A stretch of 64,000 bases of DNA from Parafilimonas terrae (GCF_900115755.1 NZ_FOXQ01000004.1:282324-346323); one strand, 5' to 3'. Counted from the stretch's first letter, positions 16,783-24,518 are shown. Notes: generated by a model from the sequence alone, not told the origin. A program made the numbers and translations.

Positions 16783-17134
16783 TTAGTAATAGCTGCTATC
16801 AGCTCTACAGATGGGACGTTGGAACACCTTCATACTTACTTTATCATAAAATTTATTTACATCGAAAAAAGCGCAAGCCAAAAAATTACAATTGCCGAAA
16901 TATTGTATTTCGATTCGCTGCGCTCTTTCAGCTTCACGCATAATTACATTGCCATCAAAACGCTCTCGCCATCTCTTGCTGTTGGATCCTTCAGTTCAAT
17001 AAAAAAAGTGATTTACCATTTTTATTTTTAAGCGTTATATCAGCGCAACGCTCTTCCAATGATGTATAGGGATGAATGCGGTTTCCTAAACCTTTTTCTT
17101 TTATAAGTTCAGTAAAACAGTATTTAAAGTTCAT
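16783..17134 (-). pseudogene. Remnant of a PD-(D/E)XK-like restriction nuclease
   Basis: Read on the minus strand from the ATG at 17134, the translation begins MNFKYCFTELIKEKGLGNR and includes ERCADITLKN. After restoring one T at the run of seven T (plus-strand A at 17001-17007) it continues FFIELKDPTARDGESV. After restoring one more T near 16955 it continues FDGNVIMREAERAQRIE and YFGNCNFLACAFFD. The spacing of ADITL and IELK is the D-x(n)-E-x-K signature of PD-(D/E)XK enzymes, as in N-terminal domains of restriction or restriction-modification proteins. Two frameshifts and loss of the C-terminal part indicate a dead fragment. I cannot name the enzyme type. Confidence 0.6.
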
Positions 17135-17191
17135 TGCAGTTGCCGTTTAATAGCTAACCACCAAACTGTTTCATTTTTATAAAAAATTTGT

Positions 17192-18112
17192 ATGGCTGAT
17201 AAAGGCTTGCTTTTTATTCCCGACATAAGCGGCTTTACAAAATTTGTACACGAAAACGAAATTGAACATAGCCGCATCATAATTGAAGAACTGCTGGAAA
17301 ACATCATCAACTCCAATCAAATGGGATTGAAAATTTCTGAAGTGGAAGGGGATGCAGTATTATTTTATCGTTTTGGCAACAGCCCGTCTTTTGAAGAGAT
17401 ATACGGCCAGGTTGAAAAAATGTTCTGCAATTTTCAAAAGCAATTAAAAAACTATGAGAAAACACGCTTGTGCATTTGCGCTGCCTGCAAAAGCGCCGTA
17501 AACCTGAGCCTGAAAATAATAACACATTATGGCGAATTCTCTTCTTACACCGTAAAAGATTTTAATAAGCTTATTGGGAAAGACGTGATTATTGCCCACC
17601 AGTTATTAAAAAATGATATAAACCTGCATGAGTACTGGCTTGATACCAATACTTCACCAGCCGGGCAGGAAAGCAACCAACTGTTTCCGGAGTGGATGCA
17701 ATGGCAACATGGTATAAAACAAACAGAAAATGGCAATATTGATTTTACCTATTGCATGCTTACTAACCTGAAACAAAAAATAGAGGCCGATCCGCCGGAA
17801 GATAAAACAATAGGCAGGCAAAAGATAAAAGTGCTGAGGGCTGAAAAGACAATAGATGCAGGCCTGGTGACGGTTTTAAGCGTCATGGGGAATTTATCTT
17901 TGAGAAATAAATGGCAGGACGGCGTGATAAAAGTGGACAACATTAATCATCCTATTTATCATTTAGGCATCAAATTCAGAGTTGTTACAAGACAAGGCAG
18001 TACTGTTTTTTATTCAAGTTCTTTTGAAGATATGGGCGATGTTTTTTGTTTAAGTGAAACGGATGAGCGCAAAACACAAAGTTTGTTTATAACATTAAAA
18101 TCAATCGCTTAA
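17192..18112 (+). CDS. DUF2652 protein, adenylate-cyclase-like N-terminal region
   Basis: A 306-residue product. Residues 1-60 (GLLFIPDISGFTKFV, then ISEVEGDAVLFYRFG) match the start of DUF2652, a domain distantly related to class III nucleotide cyclases. The later part resembles a START/SRPBCC-like domain. The stop codon TAA at 18110-18112 seems premature, because the same frame stays open for 52 more codons that look like the missing C-terminal helix (see next feature). Cyclase activity is not claimed, since the metal and base-recognition residues cannot be confirmed by eye. ATG at 17192. The remnant nuclease gene lies divergently upstream and the TIR gene is convergent downstream. Confidence 0.75.
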   Translation: MADKGLLFIPDISGFTKFVHENEIEHSRIIIEELLENIINSNQMGLKISEVEGDAVLFYRFGNSPSFEEIYGQVEKMFCNFQKQLKNYEKTRLCICAACKSAVNLSLKIITHYGEFSSYTVKDFNKLIGKDVIIAHQLLKNDINLHEYWLDTNTSPAGQESNQLFPEWMQWQHGIKQTENGNIDFTYCMLTNLKQKIEADPPEDKTIGRQKIKVLRAEKTIDAGLVTVLSVMGNLSLRNKWQDGVIKVDNINHPIYHLGIKFRVVTRQGSTVFYSSSFEDMGDVFCLSETDERKTQSLFITLKSIA

Positions 18113-18271
18113 AATAAAACGCTGGTTGCATTTGATCTGTATCTGCGTGATAAGTTCATCAATCGTATTGTATTCCCTTTTTTGTTTAAAAAGAAGCTTG
18201 CCAATAGTTTTAATACTTCTTTAAATAATCTTGCAACATTGCTTGCAAGCGGGAAAATTGATAGTATATAA
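18113..18271 (+). other. In-frame continuation of the DUF2652 gene after a stop codon
   Basis: Directly after the TAA at 18110-18112 the same frame reads NKTLVAFDLYLRDKFINRI, then FLFKKKLANSFNTSLNNLAT, ending at TAA 18269-18271. A strand plus a long amphipathic helix with the KKKL-x-x-S(F)-x-x-S-x-x-NL pattern is the usual C-terminus of SRPBCC-like domains. This supports a nonsense mutation, or less likely readthrough, over chance. Confidence 0.5.
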
Positions 18272-18407
18272 ACCTTCGGAAAGTCAGGTTTTGAACATCC
18301 GTAATCTTTCAGCCGCTTGTTTAAAACAAAAACAAAACAATCACCGCTGGAATTTAGAAGCAGCTTTAGTTGAACACTTTTATCTCAGTTCCTTCAGCAT
18401 AATTTAC

Positions 18408-20105
18408 TTACTCAGTTGCCGCCTCATTATCAAACCGTTTAAGCTCTGTTACGCTGCCATCTATAAATGTGAGCTTTACAGCAATATATTTTGTTGAAGA
18501 AGGTGCTTCAATATAAATATGCTCCTGCATTTCCGGTATGCCGCCTTTCGTCCAGGGCTGAACCGGAAATGTTTGAGATAATGATTCGTTGTTTAGAGAA
18601 TAATTAATTGCTTTAATCACATCCCTGTCGCTTAACAGCGAAGTAAAATAAACAAGCAGCTTGTTGTCATACTTTTGAAAGCTTACCCAATTCATTTGTG
18701 CAAGATTTTTCTTTACACTTATCATCCTTTCTTTCTGCGTGTCAAGCATAAAACTAAATGGCCCCTGCTCCTGCCCTTTCATGTCAATATATTTTACACT
18801 TACCGGGTATTGCCCGTTTTTTAAACGGCCAACAAACATATCCGGGTCTGGGACCTCTCTTCCTGAACGCTGATAACCGGCTAAGCCCGTGGCACGATAG
18901 CCGGTGTCGTTATTAAATTTATAATAGATCTTCGTTGCCGGTTCGCCAATGTTTGTGTATAAATGCCAGCCATCATTTGCCAGCATATAGATCATTTCAA
19001 CCTGGTTTTTTAATGCTGCTGTTGTATAATCTGCCTGCTTTAATCTTGTAACAGCATCTTTAGTTTGTTGTACAGCAATTGCTTTATCTATATAATACTT
19101 TTGATTATCACCCAGCGAATCCAGGTGAAGAAATTCGGTTAAGTAAGTTCGCTCCAGCGATTTTTCTGTTAAAGATCTTTCCCCCAGTTTATCCTGCGAA
19201 TATTCATTGCCTAACTCGTAAAATGCCGGTGCAAAATCAGGATATTGTTTTACCAGTTGCAGCAGGTTTTTAATGGCAATCTCCCTGTCAGCCAGCAAAG
19301 CATTTGCAAACGTTGTTACAGCCGTTGCATTTGTTGAAAGCAACGCTTTATATTCCTGGCGCGCTGCATTTATACCTTCCTGTGATTTAAGCATGGACTG
19401 GTAACTTAAATGCGGATCAATATAAGGCAGGTTGAATTTAAGGTATTGCTTATACGATTTTTGTGCGTTTGCAAAGTCTCCGCTTAATTCAAACATTTTA
19501 GCGCTGCTGTAATAGTCCTTTGGTGTTGAAGGATGCGTAATATTTCCATTTGAATTTTTTTTCCAGATACCAAAAGCTATAACCGCCGACAACACCAGCA
19601 ATAGCGGCAATGCCAGTTTACGGTTAAAAACAAAAAGCTTTTTACGCAGGTTGATAGATTTGATCAGCCTTTCAACATCAAACTTCCATCGCGAATCTGT
19701 AATTTCTATTGCCTGCCATTTACATAAATCTTTTATATCATCGGGCAATGCACTGGCATCAGGCATGCGTGTGCCCTCAAGCAATACAGGAATTAATTTT
19801 ACTTTTCTTTTAATGGCAAGGCTTATTTCTTTGCGCACAAAATCATCAGCATTTTCTAATCGCCTGTTGCCTGCACTGTCTTTACAATTAAGCCAGGTAT
19901 TACCAATCAGTATAAGCAGGTAACGAGACTGGTCTAATGCCTGTGTAATTACTTCTGTGAAATCTGAACCGGTATTAATTTTCGTTACATCAATAAATAT
20001 ATTATCCTCTCCAAATTCTGATGCAAGCGCATCAGCTATCCGGCCTGCGTAGCCGCTTGTATCCTCCCGCCTGTAGTTAATAAATATTTTAGAGGAGTCT
20101 TTCAT
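18408..20105 (-). CDS. TIR domain protein with transmembrane helix and TPR-like region
   Basis: A 565-residue protein. Residues 1-150 form a TIR domain: KIFINYRRED at the start, LLILIGNTWL, then DDFVRKEISLAIKR with Glu 93 at the position of the NADase catalytic glutamate, and LIPVLLEG. A hydrophobic helix follows at about 164-181. Residues 200-390 look like TPR-type helices, and a beta-rich domain ends the protein. Bacterial TIR domains often cleave NAD+ in antiphage defence, while others act only in assembly. Here TIR would be cytoplasmic and the repeats outside the membrane. There is no partner gene such as a Thoeris sensor. It sits amid defence-gene remnants. ATG at 20105. Confidence 0.85.
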   Translation of the reverse strand: MKDSSKIFINYRREDTSGYAGRIADALASEFGEDNIFIDVTKINTGSDFTEVITQALDQSRYLLILIGNTWLNCKDSAGNRRLENADDFVRKEISLAIKRKVKLIPVLLEGTRMPDASALPDDIKDLCKWQAIEITDSRWKFDVERLIKSINLRKKLFVFNRKLALPLLLVLSAVIAFGIWKKNSNGNITHPSTPKDYYSSAKMFELSGDFANAQKSYKQYLKFNLPYIDPHLSYQSMLKSQEGINAARQEYKALLSTNATAVTTFANALLADREIAIKNLLQLVKQYPDFAPAFYELGNEYSQDKLGERSLTEKSLERTYLTEFLHLDSLGDNQKYYIDKAIAVQQTKDAVTRLKQADYTTAALKNQVEMIYMLANDGWHLYTNIGEPATKIYYKFNNDTGYRATGLAGYQRSGREVPDPDMFVGRLKNGQYPVSVKYIDMKGQEQGPFSFMLDTQKERMISVKKNLAQMNWVSFQKYDNKLLVYFTSLLSDRDVIKAINYSLNNESLSQTFPVQPWTKGGIPEMQEHIYIEAPSSTKYIAVKLTFIDGSVTELKRFDNEAATE

Positions 20106-20324
20106 ACTATTTAAACGAAAGCAATTTTATACGGTTATATTTTCCATAAAGCACAACAGCAATACGTGTGAAGCATAGGTTATACTTCAAAGGTAATTAC
20201 ACCGTAATAAACATAACTATAAACAATTAATTGTTTTTACTGCAGCGCATAATATCTACATCTGTAAGCTGCTGATCATTTGAATTATTGGGTTTTATGT
20301 TTGTCAGCTTACAGCCCAAAATGA
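20106..20324. other. Intergenic region upstream of the TIR gene, nothing recognised
   Basis: The spacer between the TIR gene and the repeat at the end of rtcB should hold the TIR promoter. I see no ORF, RNA gene or clear operator here. Confidence 0.4.
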
Positions 20325-20411
20325 AACCACGATTTTAACCTGATTATACTGATTGACTGATTAAAAATTATAATCAGCGCAATCAGACAAATCCTATAAA
20401 TCATGGTTCTG
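20325..20411. repeat. Diverged GATT/AATC inverted-repeat element at the rtcB end
   Basis: Arms AACCACGATTT (20325-20335) and AAATCATGGTT (20398-20408) are inverted with one mismatch. The left half repeats CTGATT-like units and the right half repeats AATCA/AATCC units, the same architecture as 7800-7901. The rtcB stop codon (20401-20403) lies inside the right arm, so the element supplies the end of that gene. Confidence 0.55.
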
Positions 20412-21849
20412 AATTCTTCCTGGTACGGTTAGTTTCGGCGCCGCACATCTTTACAATCTTTGGCGTGAACTTGCCCACCACATCCACCAACGCTTTCTGA
20501 TGTTGCATCACCACTTCAATATCCTTGTACGCAAATGGCGCTTCATCCAAACCGCCGCCGAGCAATTTTACATTGTGCCTGGCAAGCTCTTCTTTCAATG
20601 CATTATGCGTAATGTTTGCCATGGCTTGTGTGCGGCTCATCTTTCTGCCGGCGCCATGCGATGCGGAGTTGATGCTAGCTTCTTCGCCTTTGCCTTTTAC
20701 AATAAAGCCGGGCGCTGTCATGCTGCCGGGAATAATACCCAACACATTTTTACCGGCAGGCGTGGCACCTTTACGATGCACAATCACTTCTTTGTTATCA
20801 TACATTTCTTTCCATGCAAAGTTGTGGTGATTCTCCACCATCTTCATGGGCTTGCGACCTAACTGCTTCGCAATTTTTGCATGTATCACATGGTGACAAG
20901 CACTTGCATAATCACCCGCAAGGTTCATGGCCAGCCAATATTCCGTGCCTTCAGCTTCATCTAATGAAAGCCATGCAAGGTTTGCAGCTTCCTGCGGCAA
21001 TCTTCTTTTCTGTTTTGCAATTTTTGTATAATGCTGCGCAATGTTTGCGCCCAATGCACGTGAACCACTGTGCGTTAAGAAACCGACATACATGCCTGCA
21101 GAAACATTCAGCGTGGCATCTGTTGCAGGCACCTCAATAATACCAAACTCTGCAAAGTGGTTACCGCTTCCTGATGAACCCAATTGTTTCCATGCACGGC
21201 CATGCAAATTTTTTAGCAACGGCATTTCATAAAACAATTTATTGTCCATCACTTCATGTTCTTCTGCACGTTGAAACTGTGCACCGCTGCCAAACAAAGT
21301 AGCTTCACCGAGTTCACGTGTAAAGAATGCTTCACGTTGCGTAAGGTCTTTTACATCAATATCAAAAATGCTTAAACACATGCGGCAGCCGATGTCAACA
21401 CCAACGCCATACGGTATCACCGCATTCTCTGTTGCCAGCACACCACCGATGGGCAAACCATAACCATGATGCGCATCGGGCATTAATGCACCGGCAACTG
21501 CCACCGGCAATTTTGATGCGGCATACATTTGATGCATGGCACCTTCTTCAATTTCATCTCTTCCGAAAATATTGAAGTGAATGCCTTCTTTGTTTAAAGA
21601 GACCTCACCCCCAACCCCCTCTCCAAAGGGAGAGGGGGCTTTAGGCAGCAGCTTCTCTGCAATTGGTTGCAGTGTTTCATGCGTTGCATATTCTTTCGGA
21701 GATTGTAATACCGCTTTTAAAATATCAAACGCTTCTTCTTTTGTGTGATGTTTAAAATGTTTTTCCATCACGTTCATCGCTACCGGAATTACAGGGCTTT
21801 CGGGATAACCGAGAGCACGTAATTCTTTGGCGGATATTTTTAATTTCAT
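20401..21849 (-). CDS. rtcB: RtcB family RNA ligase
   Basis: A 482-residue RtcB-type ligase, which joins RNA 2',3'-cyclic phosphate or 3'-phosphate ends to 5'-OH ends using GTP and manganese, in tRNA and RNA repair. Metal-site motifs are visible: MPDAHHGYGLPIGGVLA, GVDIGCRM (Cys ligand), and SHGAGRKMSR, whose His takes GMP. I start at ATG 21849; the upstream GTG at 21870 lies in a dispersed repeat. Residues 71-83 (APSPFGEGVGGEV) are encoded by a palindromic repeat inserted in frame in a linker. The last residues and stop come from another repeat. The core looks intact, so activity is likely. Confidence 0.92.
   Translation of the reverse strand: MKLKISAKELRALGYPESPVIPVAMNVMEKHFKHHTKEEAFDILKAVLQSPKEYATHETLQPIAEKLLPKAPSPFGEGVGGEVSLNKEGIHFNIFGRDEIEEGAMHQMYAASKLPVAVAGALMPDAHHGYGLPIGGVLATENAVIPYGVGVDIGCRMCLSIFDIDVKDLTQREAFFTRELGEATLFGSGAQFQRAEEHEVMDNKLFYEMPLLKNLHGRAWKQLGSSGSGNHFAEFGIIEVPATDATLNVSAGMYVGFLTHSGSRALGANIAQHYTKIAKQKRRLPQEAANLAWLSLDEAEGTEYWLAMNLAGDYASACHHVIHAKIAKQLGRKPMKMVENHHNFAWKEMYDNKEVIVHRKGATPAGKNVLGIIPGSMTAPGFIVKGKGEEASINSASHGAGRKMSRTQAMANITHNALKEELARHNVKLLGGGLDEAPFAYKDIEVVMQHQKALVDVVGKFTPKIVKMCGAETNRTRKNSEP
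21602..21645. repeat. Palindromic repeat inside the rtcB coding sequence
   Basis: A 10-bp perfect stem, CCCCCTCTCC with GGAGAGGGGG around an AAAG loop, is flanked by ACCTCACCCCCAA on the left and CTTTAGG on the right. In the rtcB frame it reads APSPFGEGVGGEV. A second copy, same orientation relative to the gene, lies at 27886-27930. Confidence 0.8.
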
Positions 21850-21866
21850 GTTGTTTGTTTTTGCTG

Positions 21867-21925
21867 CCACGAAGGCACGGAGACACGAAGTCTTTGTGAT
21901 GTTTTGAGCCTTTGTGACTTTGTGG
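21867..21925. repeat. CACGAAGGCACGGAG-type imperfect inverted repeat
   Basis: CCACGAAGGCACGGAG on the left is mirrored by CCTTTGTGACTTTGTGG on the right, just upstream of the rtcB start. Units of CACGAAG/CTTTGTG type look like a dispersed Bacteroidota spacer repeat; that identification is from memory. Confidence 0.55.
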
Positions 21926-22064
21926 TTTGCTTTTATCTATTGTAGTGATGCATTATGATTATATCACTCGCTGTACTACAGAACTTGAGTGACAATATCC
22001 GTACTAAAGTTTATCATGTATTTTGTAAATTGCATATACTATAAAGTTTAATTATTTTTTGATT

Positions 22065-22301
22065 ATGATAAACTCTGAAATACGCGACCAAATTCATAAA
22101 CTGATTGATAAAGCCAGCGACACTCAACTTGATGCTGTACTACAGATTCTTGAATCTTCATCTATTAATAATAAATATTCAAAAGAAGACCTTGATTCGT
22201 TTTATGAGCGCATACAAATGTTTGAAGACAGCAGCAGCAATGGATATTCAGTTGAAGAATCTCATGCAATGATTCGCAACAAACACAAACATGGCGCATA
22301 A
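22065..22301 (+). CDS. Antitoxin of pair 4
   Basis: A 78-residue protein started at ATG 22065; a TTG two codons upstream is less likely. It is mostly helical and acidic (IRDQIHKLIDKASDTQLDAV, YSKEDLDSFYERIQMFE) and ends in a segment (EESHAMIRNKHKHGA) that overlaps the toxin gene by 11 bases. Position and size make it the antitoxin of the RelE/ParE toxin that follows. I do not recognise the family by name. Confidence 0.8.
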   Translation: MINSEIRDQIHKLIDKASDTQLDAVLQILESSSINNKYSKEDLDSFYERIQMFEDSSSNGYSVEESHAMIRNKHKHGA

Positions 22302-22593
22302 ACTTATAATCACTCCATTTGCGCACAACGATGAAGACGAAGCGTACGCATGGTATGAAAAACAATGCATCGGTCTCGGTGAAGAATTATTAAAAGAACT
22401 TGAAACTGCCTATCAAAAAATCGCTAACAATCCTGAACATTACAGCTTTATTGATGAAAGAAAAGAACTCAGAGATTTTTTAATTCATCGTTTTCCTTAT
22501 CTCATTGTTTATCGAATTAAAGTTGATGTTATTGAAATCATTGCTGTTCATCATGCTAAAAAACATCCGTTGAAAAAGTATGGTGGTAAATAA
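22291..22593 (+). CDS. RelE/ParE family toxin (pair 4)
   Basis: A 100-residue toxin of the RelE/ParE fold. Blocks KLIITPFAHNDEDEAYAWYE, GLGEELLKELE, FLIHRFPYLIVYRI and IIAVHHAKKHP follow the family in order. It is a clear relative of the pair 2 toxin at 15339 but is paired with a different type of antitoxin, which suggests partner exchange. It overlaps the antitoxin gene by 11 bases. A WYL-regulator remnant follows within 20 bases. Confidence 0.9.
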   Translation: MAHKLIITPFAHNDEDEAYAWYEKQCIGLGEELLKELETAYQKIANNPEHYSFIDERKELRDFLIHRFPYLIVYRIKVDVIEIIAVHHAKKHPLKKYGGK

Positions 22594-22612
22594 TTTGCAA
22601 AGTTGAATATTG

Positions 22613-22839
22613 GCGCCATACATCAAAACAAAACCTATTCATACTTCGCAAAAAATTATTGAAGAGCGCAAAGGCGGAATTGTTTTTGCATTGATGTTAT
22701 ACCCAACTTTGAACTGGAACGTGAGCTGATCGGTTTTGGCGAAGGTCTAAAAATTATATCACCAAATAGTTTCATGCGCCGCATCAGGAGAAAGGTTCGC
22801 CTGATGCATGAAGCGTATTTTGGAATACTTGAAGAATAA
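22613..22839 (+). pseudogene. C-terminal remnant of a WYL-domain regulator
   Basis: The frame from about 22631 reads KPIHTSQKIIEERKGGIVFA. If one G is restored at about 22692 (TTGATG to TTGGATG) it continues LDVIPNFELERELIGFGEGL and then KIISPNSFMRRI up to the stop at 22837-22839. This is the usual end of WYL-domain proteins (PIHHSQ, PNYELE, FG, LSP). The N-terminal helix-turn-helix and most of the WYL core are absent. It is a truncated, frameshifted relic next to toxin-antitoxin pair 4. WYL regulators often control defence loci. Confidence 0.65.
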
Positions 22840-23019
22840 TAAACCATTCAATACACAACGTTCTTTTTCCTGCTTTTCAATTGACAGCTTTTTAATGCAG
22901 CGATATGTAATTAAGTAAAGCATAGCGTCATTAATAAAGAAATCTGCAAAATGTAACCCGGCAGGTAAAAGTTTTCGCATTTTTGAGAAAGACATAATGC
23001 TAAACCTTCTGCACAGCAG

Positions 23020-23046
23020 TTGTGTTTCTTTTCACACCTAACTTTG
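23020..23046 (+). promoter_or_regulatory. Bacteroidota-type promoter before the frameshifted conserved gene
   Basis: TTG at 23020-23022 and TAACTTTG at 23039-23046, separated by 16 bases (19 start to start), match the -33 and -7 elements. The position favours translation from the ATG at 23068 over the downstream ATG at 23235. Confidence 0.55.
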
Positions 23047-23067
23047 CCGCTGAATATAAAAACATTC

Positions 23068-23253
23068 ATGGCAACAACTCCTCCGCAAAGCAGTAACATA
23101 GGCACCAAGCAAAAAGCACTCGAAATAAATCTTGACCCGAAGATATATGGCACTTTTGCCGAAATAGGCGCCGGGCAGGATGTGGCAGCCAATTTCTTTA
23201 AAGCAGCGCATCATCGGGTACCATTGCCAAAACCATGTCGGCTTACGACATGA
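23068..23253 (+). pseudogene. 5' part of the conserved gene at 23235, out of frame by one base
   Basis: From ATG 23068 the frame reads MATTPPQSSNIGTKQKALEI and later DPKIYGTFAEIGAGQDVAAN, then leaves the gene. Adding one G at about 23205 (GCAGCGCA to GCAGGCGCA) gives FFKAGASSGTIAKTMSAYDM and runs straight into the main ORF. The true gene is therefore 23068-24518, broken by a single base loss that is either real or a sequencing error. Confidence 0.7.
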
Positions 23254-24518
23254 TTTTTTCAGACGAAATCTACGGCGCCGATGCAAAAAAACGTTACGTA
23301 AGCGAGAGCAGGCTTATAAAGATGCTCGACAAAGAATATGAGCTGCTGATTGAGCGTCTTGAAAAACAACGTGGCCCTTCTTCCACTTTCTTTGCTTATG
23401 CCAATACGATTGCAGCGCTTAACTATCATAAAACAAATGTGGGCCATGGATGGATGGGCGTACGTTTTCAACTGGAACCCGGCGGCGCTTATAATGATGT
23501 GGTGCTGCATGTAAAACTTTTAGATAATGATAATAACCTGCAGCAGCAGGCCGTGGGTATATTGGGCGTGAACCTTATTTATGCCTGCTTCCGGTATTAT
23601 CAAAACCCAACCTTGTTTTTGCTTTCATTAAGGGATGACCTCTCGAAAGACCGTATTCAGATTGATATGATCCGTTTTGAAGGCCCCGGCTTTATAAAGG
23701 TTGATAACCGGCTGATGAGCCTTCACCTCGTTAAGCTTGAGTTTTCCGATGCGGCTGTTTTTGGTCCCGATGGCAAAAACCTGCAGCCAAGCGAAGTGCT
23801 GTATAAAAAACATATAATGGTGGTACGTGGCCGTTTCAGGCCGGTTATTAATGTGCACATCGATATGCTTAAGACCGGCATAAAACAGCTTCTTGAAGAA
23901 CCGGATGTTGACTCAAACAATGTGGTGGTAGTTACAGAACTCACCTTGCAGGCTTTACAAGAACGCAATTCAAATGAACTGGATGCCGATATTGATGAAA
24001 AGGATTTTCTTGACCGCGTTGATATTTTATGTTCACTTGGCCAAACGGTAATGATTTCCAATTTTCACGAATATTATAAGCTGGTATCATATCTCTCTAC
24101 CATTACCAAATTGAAGATGGGCGTAGTGCTGGGCTATCCCAACCTCGAATATATTTTTTCCGAAGAACATTACACTGCCCTGCCGGGCGGAATCCTGGAA
24201 TCGTTTGCAAGGTTATTCAGCCGTAATGTAAAGCTGTTTATTTATCCCACTATGCGCAACGGTGTTATTCAAACATGCCAGCAGTTTCAGCTTCCGCCAC
24301 ATTTAATAGATCTTTATCATTATCTCCTTGCCAACAATAAGATCGAAGACATTCCTGACTACAACAAAGACAACCTGAATGTTCAGCCGGATAAGGTGCT
24401 TGAGCTGATAAAAGCCGGCGCTTCCGGCTGGGAAGAATTTGTACCGGATGAAGTGGCTGCAATAATAAAAAGCCGCTGCCTGTTTGGCTATCCGTGTGAA
24501 GTGAAGACAGAAGCTTAA
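23235..24518 (+). CDS. Conserved Bacteroidota protein of unknown function (main ORF, N-terminus frameshifted off)
   Basis: The main ORF is 427 residues. I recognise it as a conserved Bacteroidota protein sometimes labelled nicotinate-nucleotide adenylyltransferase or TonB-dependent receptor in databases. I see neither an HxGH adenylyltransferase motif nor a beta-barrel signature, so I do not adopt either name. There is no signal peptide. Conserved-looking stretches include GPSSTFFAYANTIAALNY, GWMGVRFQLEPGG and a cytoplasmic alpha/beta C-terminal half. The ATG at 23235 is internal: the full protein should start at 23068 and be about 483 residues. Confidence 0.7.
   Translation: MSAYDMIFSDEIYGADAKKRYVSESRLIKMLDKEYELLIERLEKQRGPSSTFFAYANTIAALNYHKTNVGHGWMGVRFQLEPGGAYNDVVLHVKLLDNDNNLQQQAVGILGVNLIYACFRYYQNPTLFLLSLRDDLSKDRIQIDMIRFEGPGFIKVDNRLMSLHLVKLEFSDAAVFGPDGKNLQPSEVLYKKHIMVVRGRFRPVINVHIDMLKTGIKQLLEEPDVDSNNVVVVTELTLQALQERNSNELDADIDEKDFLDRVDILCSLGQTVMISNFHEYYKLVSYLSTITKLKMGVVLGYPNLEYIFSEEHYTALPGGILESFARLFSRNVKLFIYPTMRNGVIQTCQQFQLPPHLIDLYHYLLANNKIEDIPDYNKDNLNVQPDKVLELIKAGASGWEEFVPDEVAAIIKSRCLFGYPCEVKTEA

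Larger units (their letters stand above)
16318..17191. other. 874-bp accessory spacer with repeats and a gene remnant
   Basis: There is no intact gene here. In order it holds the second copy of the 57-bp direct repeat, two tandem hairpins of the GGGTACATA type, and a reverse-strand remnant of a PD-(D/E)XK-like restriction nuclease. Plus-strand ORFs over the remnant have no recognisable pattern. Confidence 0.6.

Noticed and set aside
16723..17031. Plus-strand ORF of 102 codons in the accessory spacer
   Set aside because: It overlaps the minus-strand nuclease remnant, whose translation is clearly protein-like, and starts within a hairpin repeat. Its own translation shows no family pattern.
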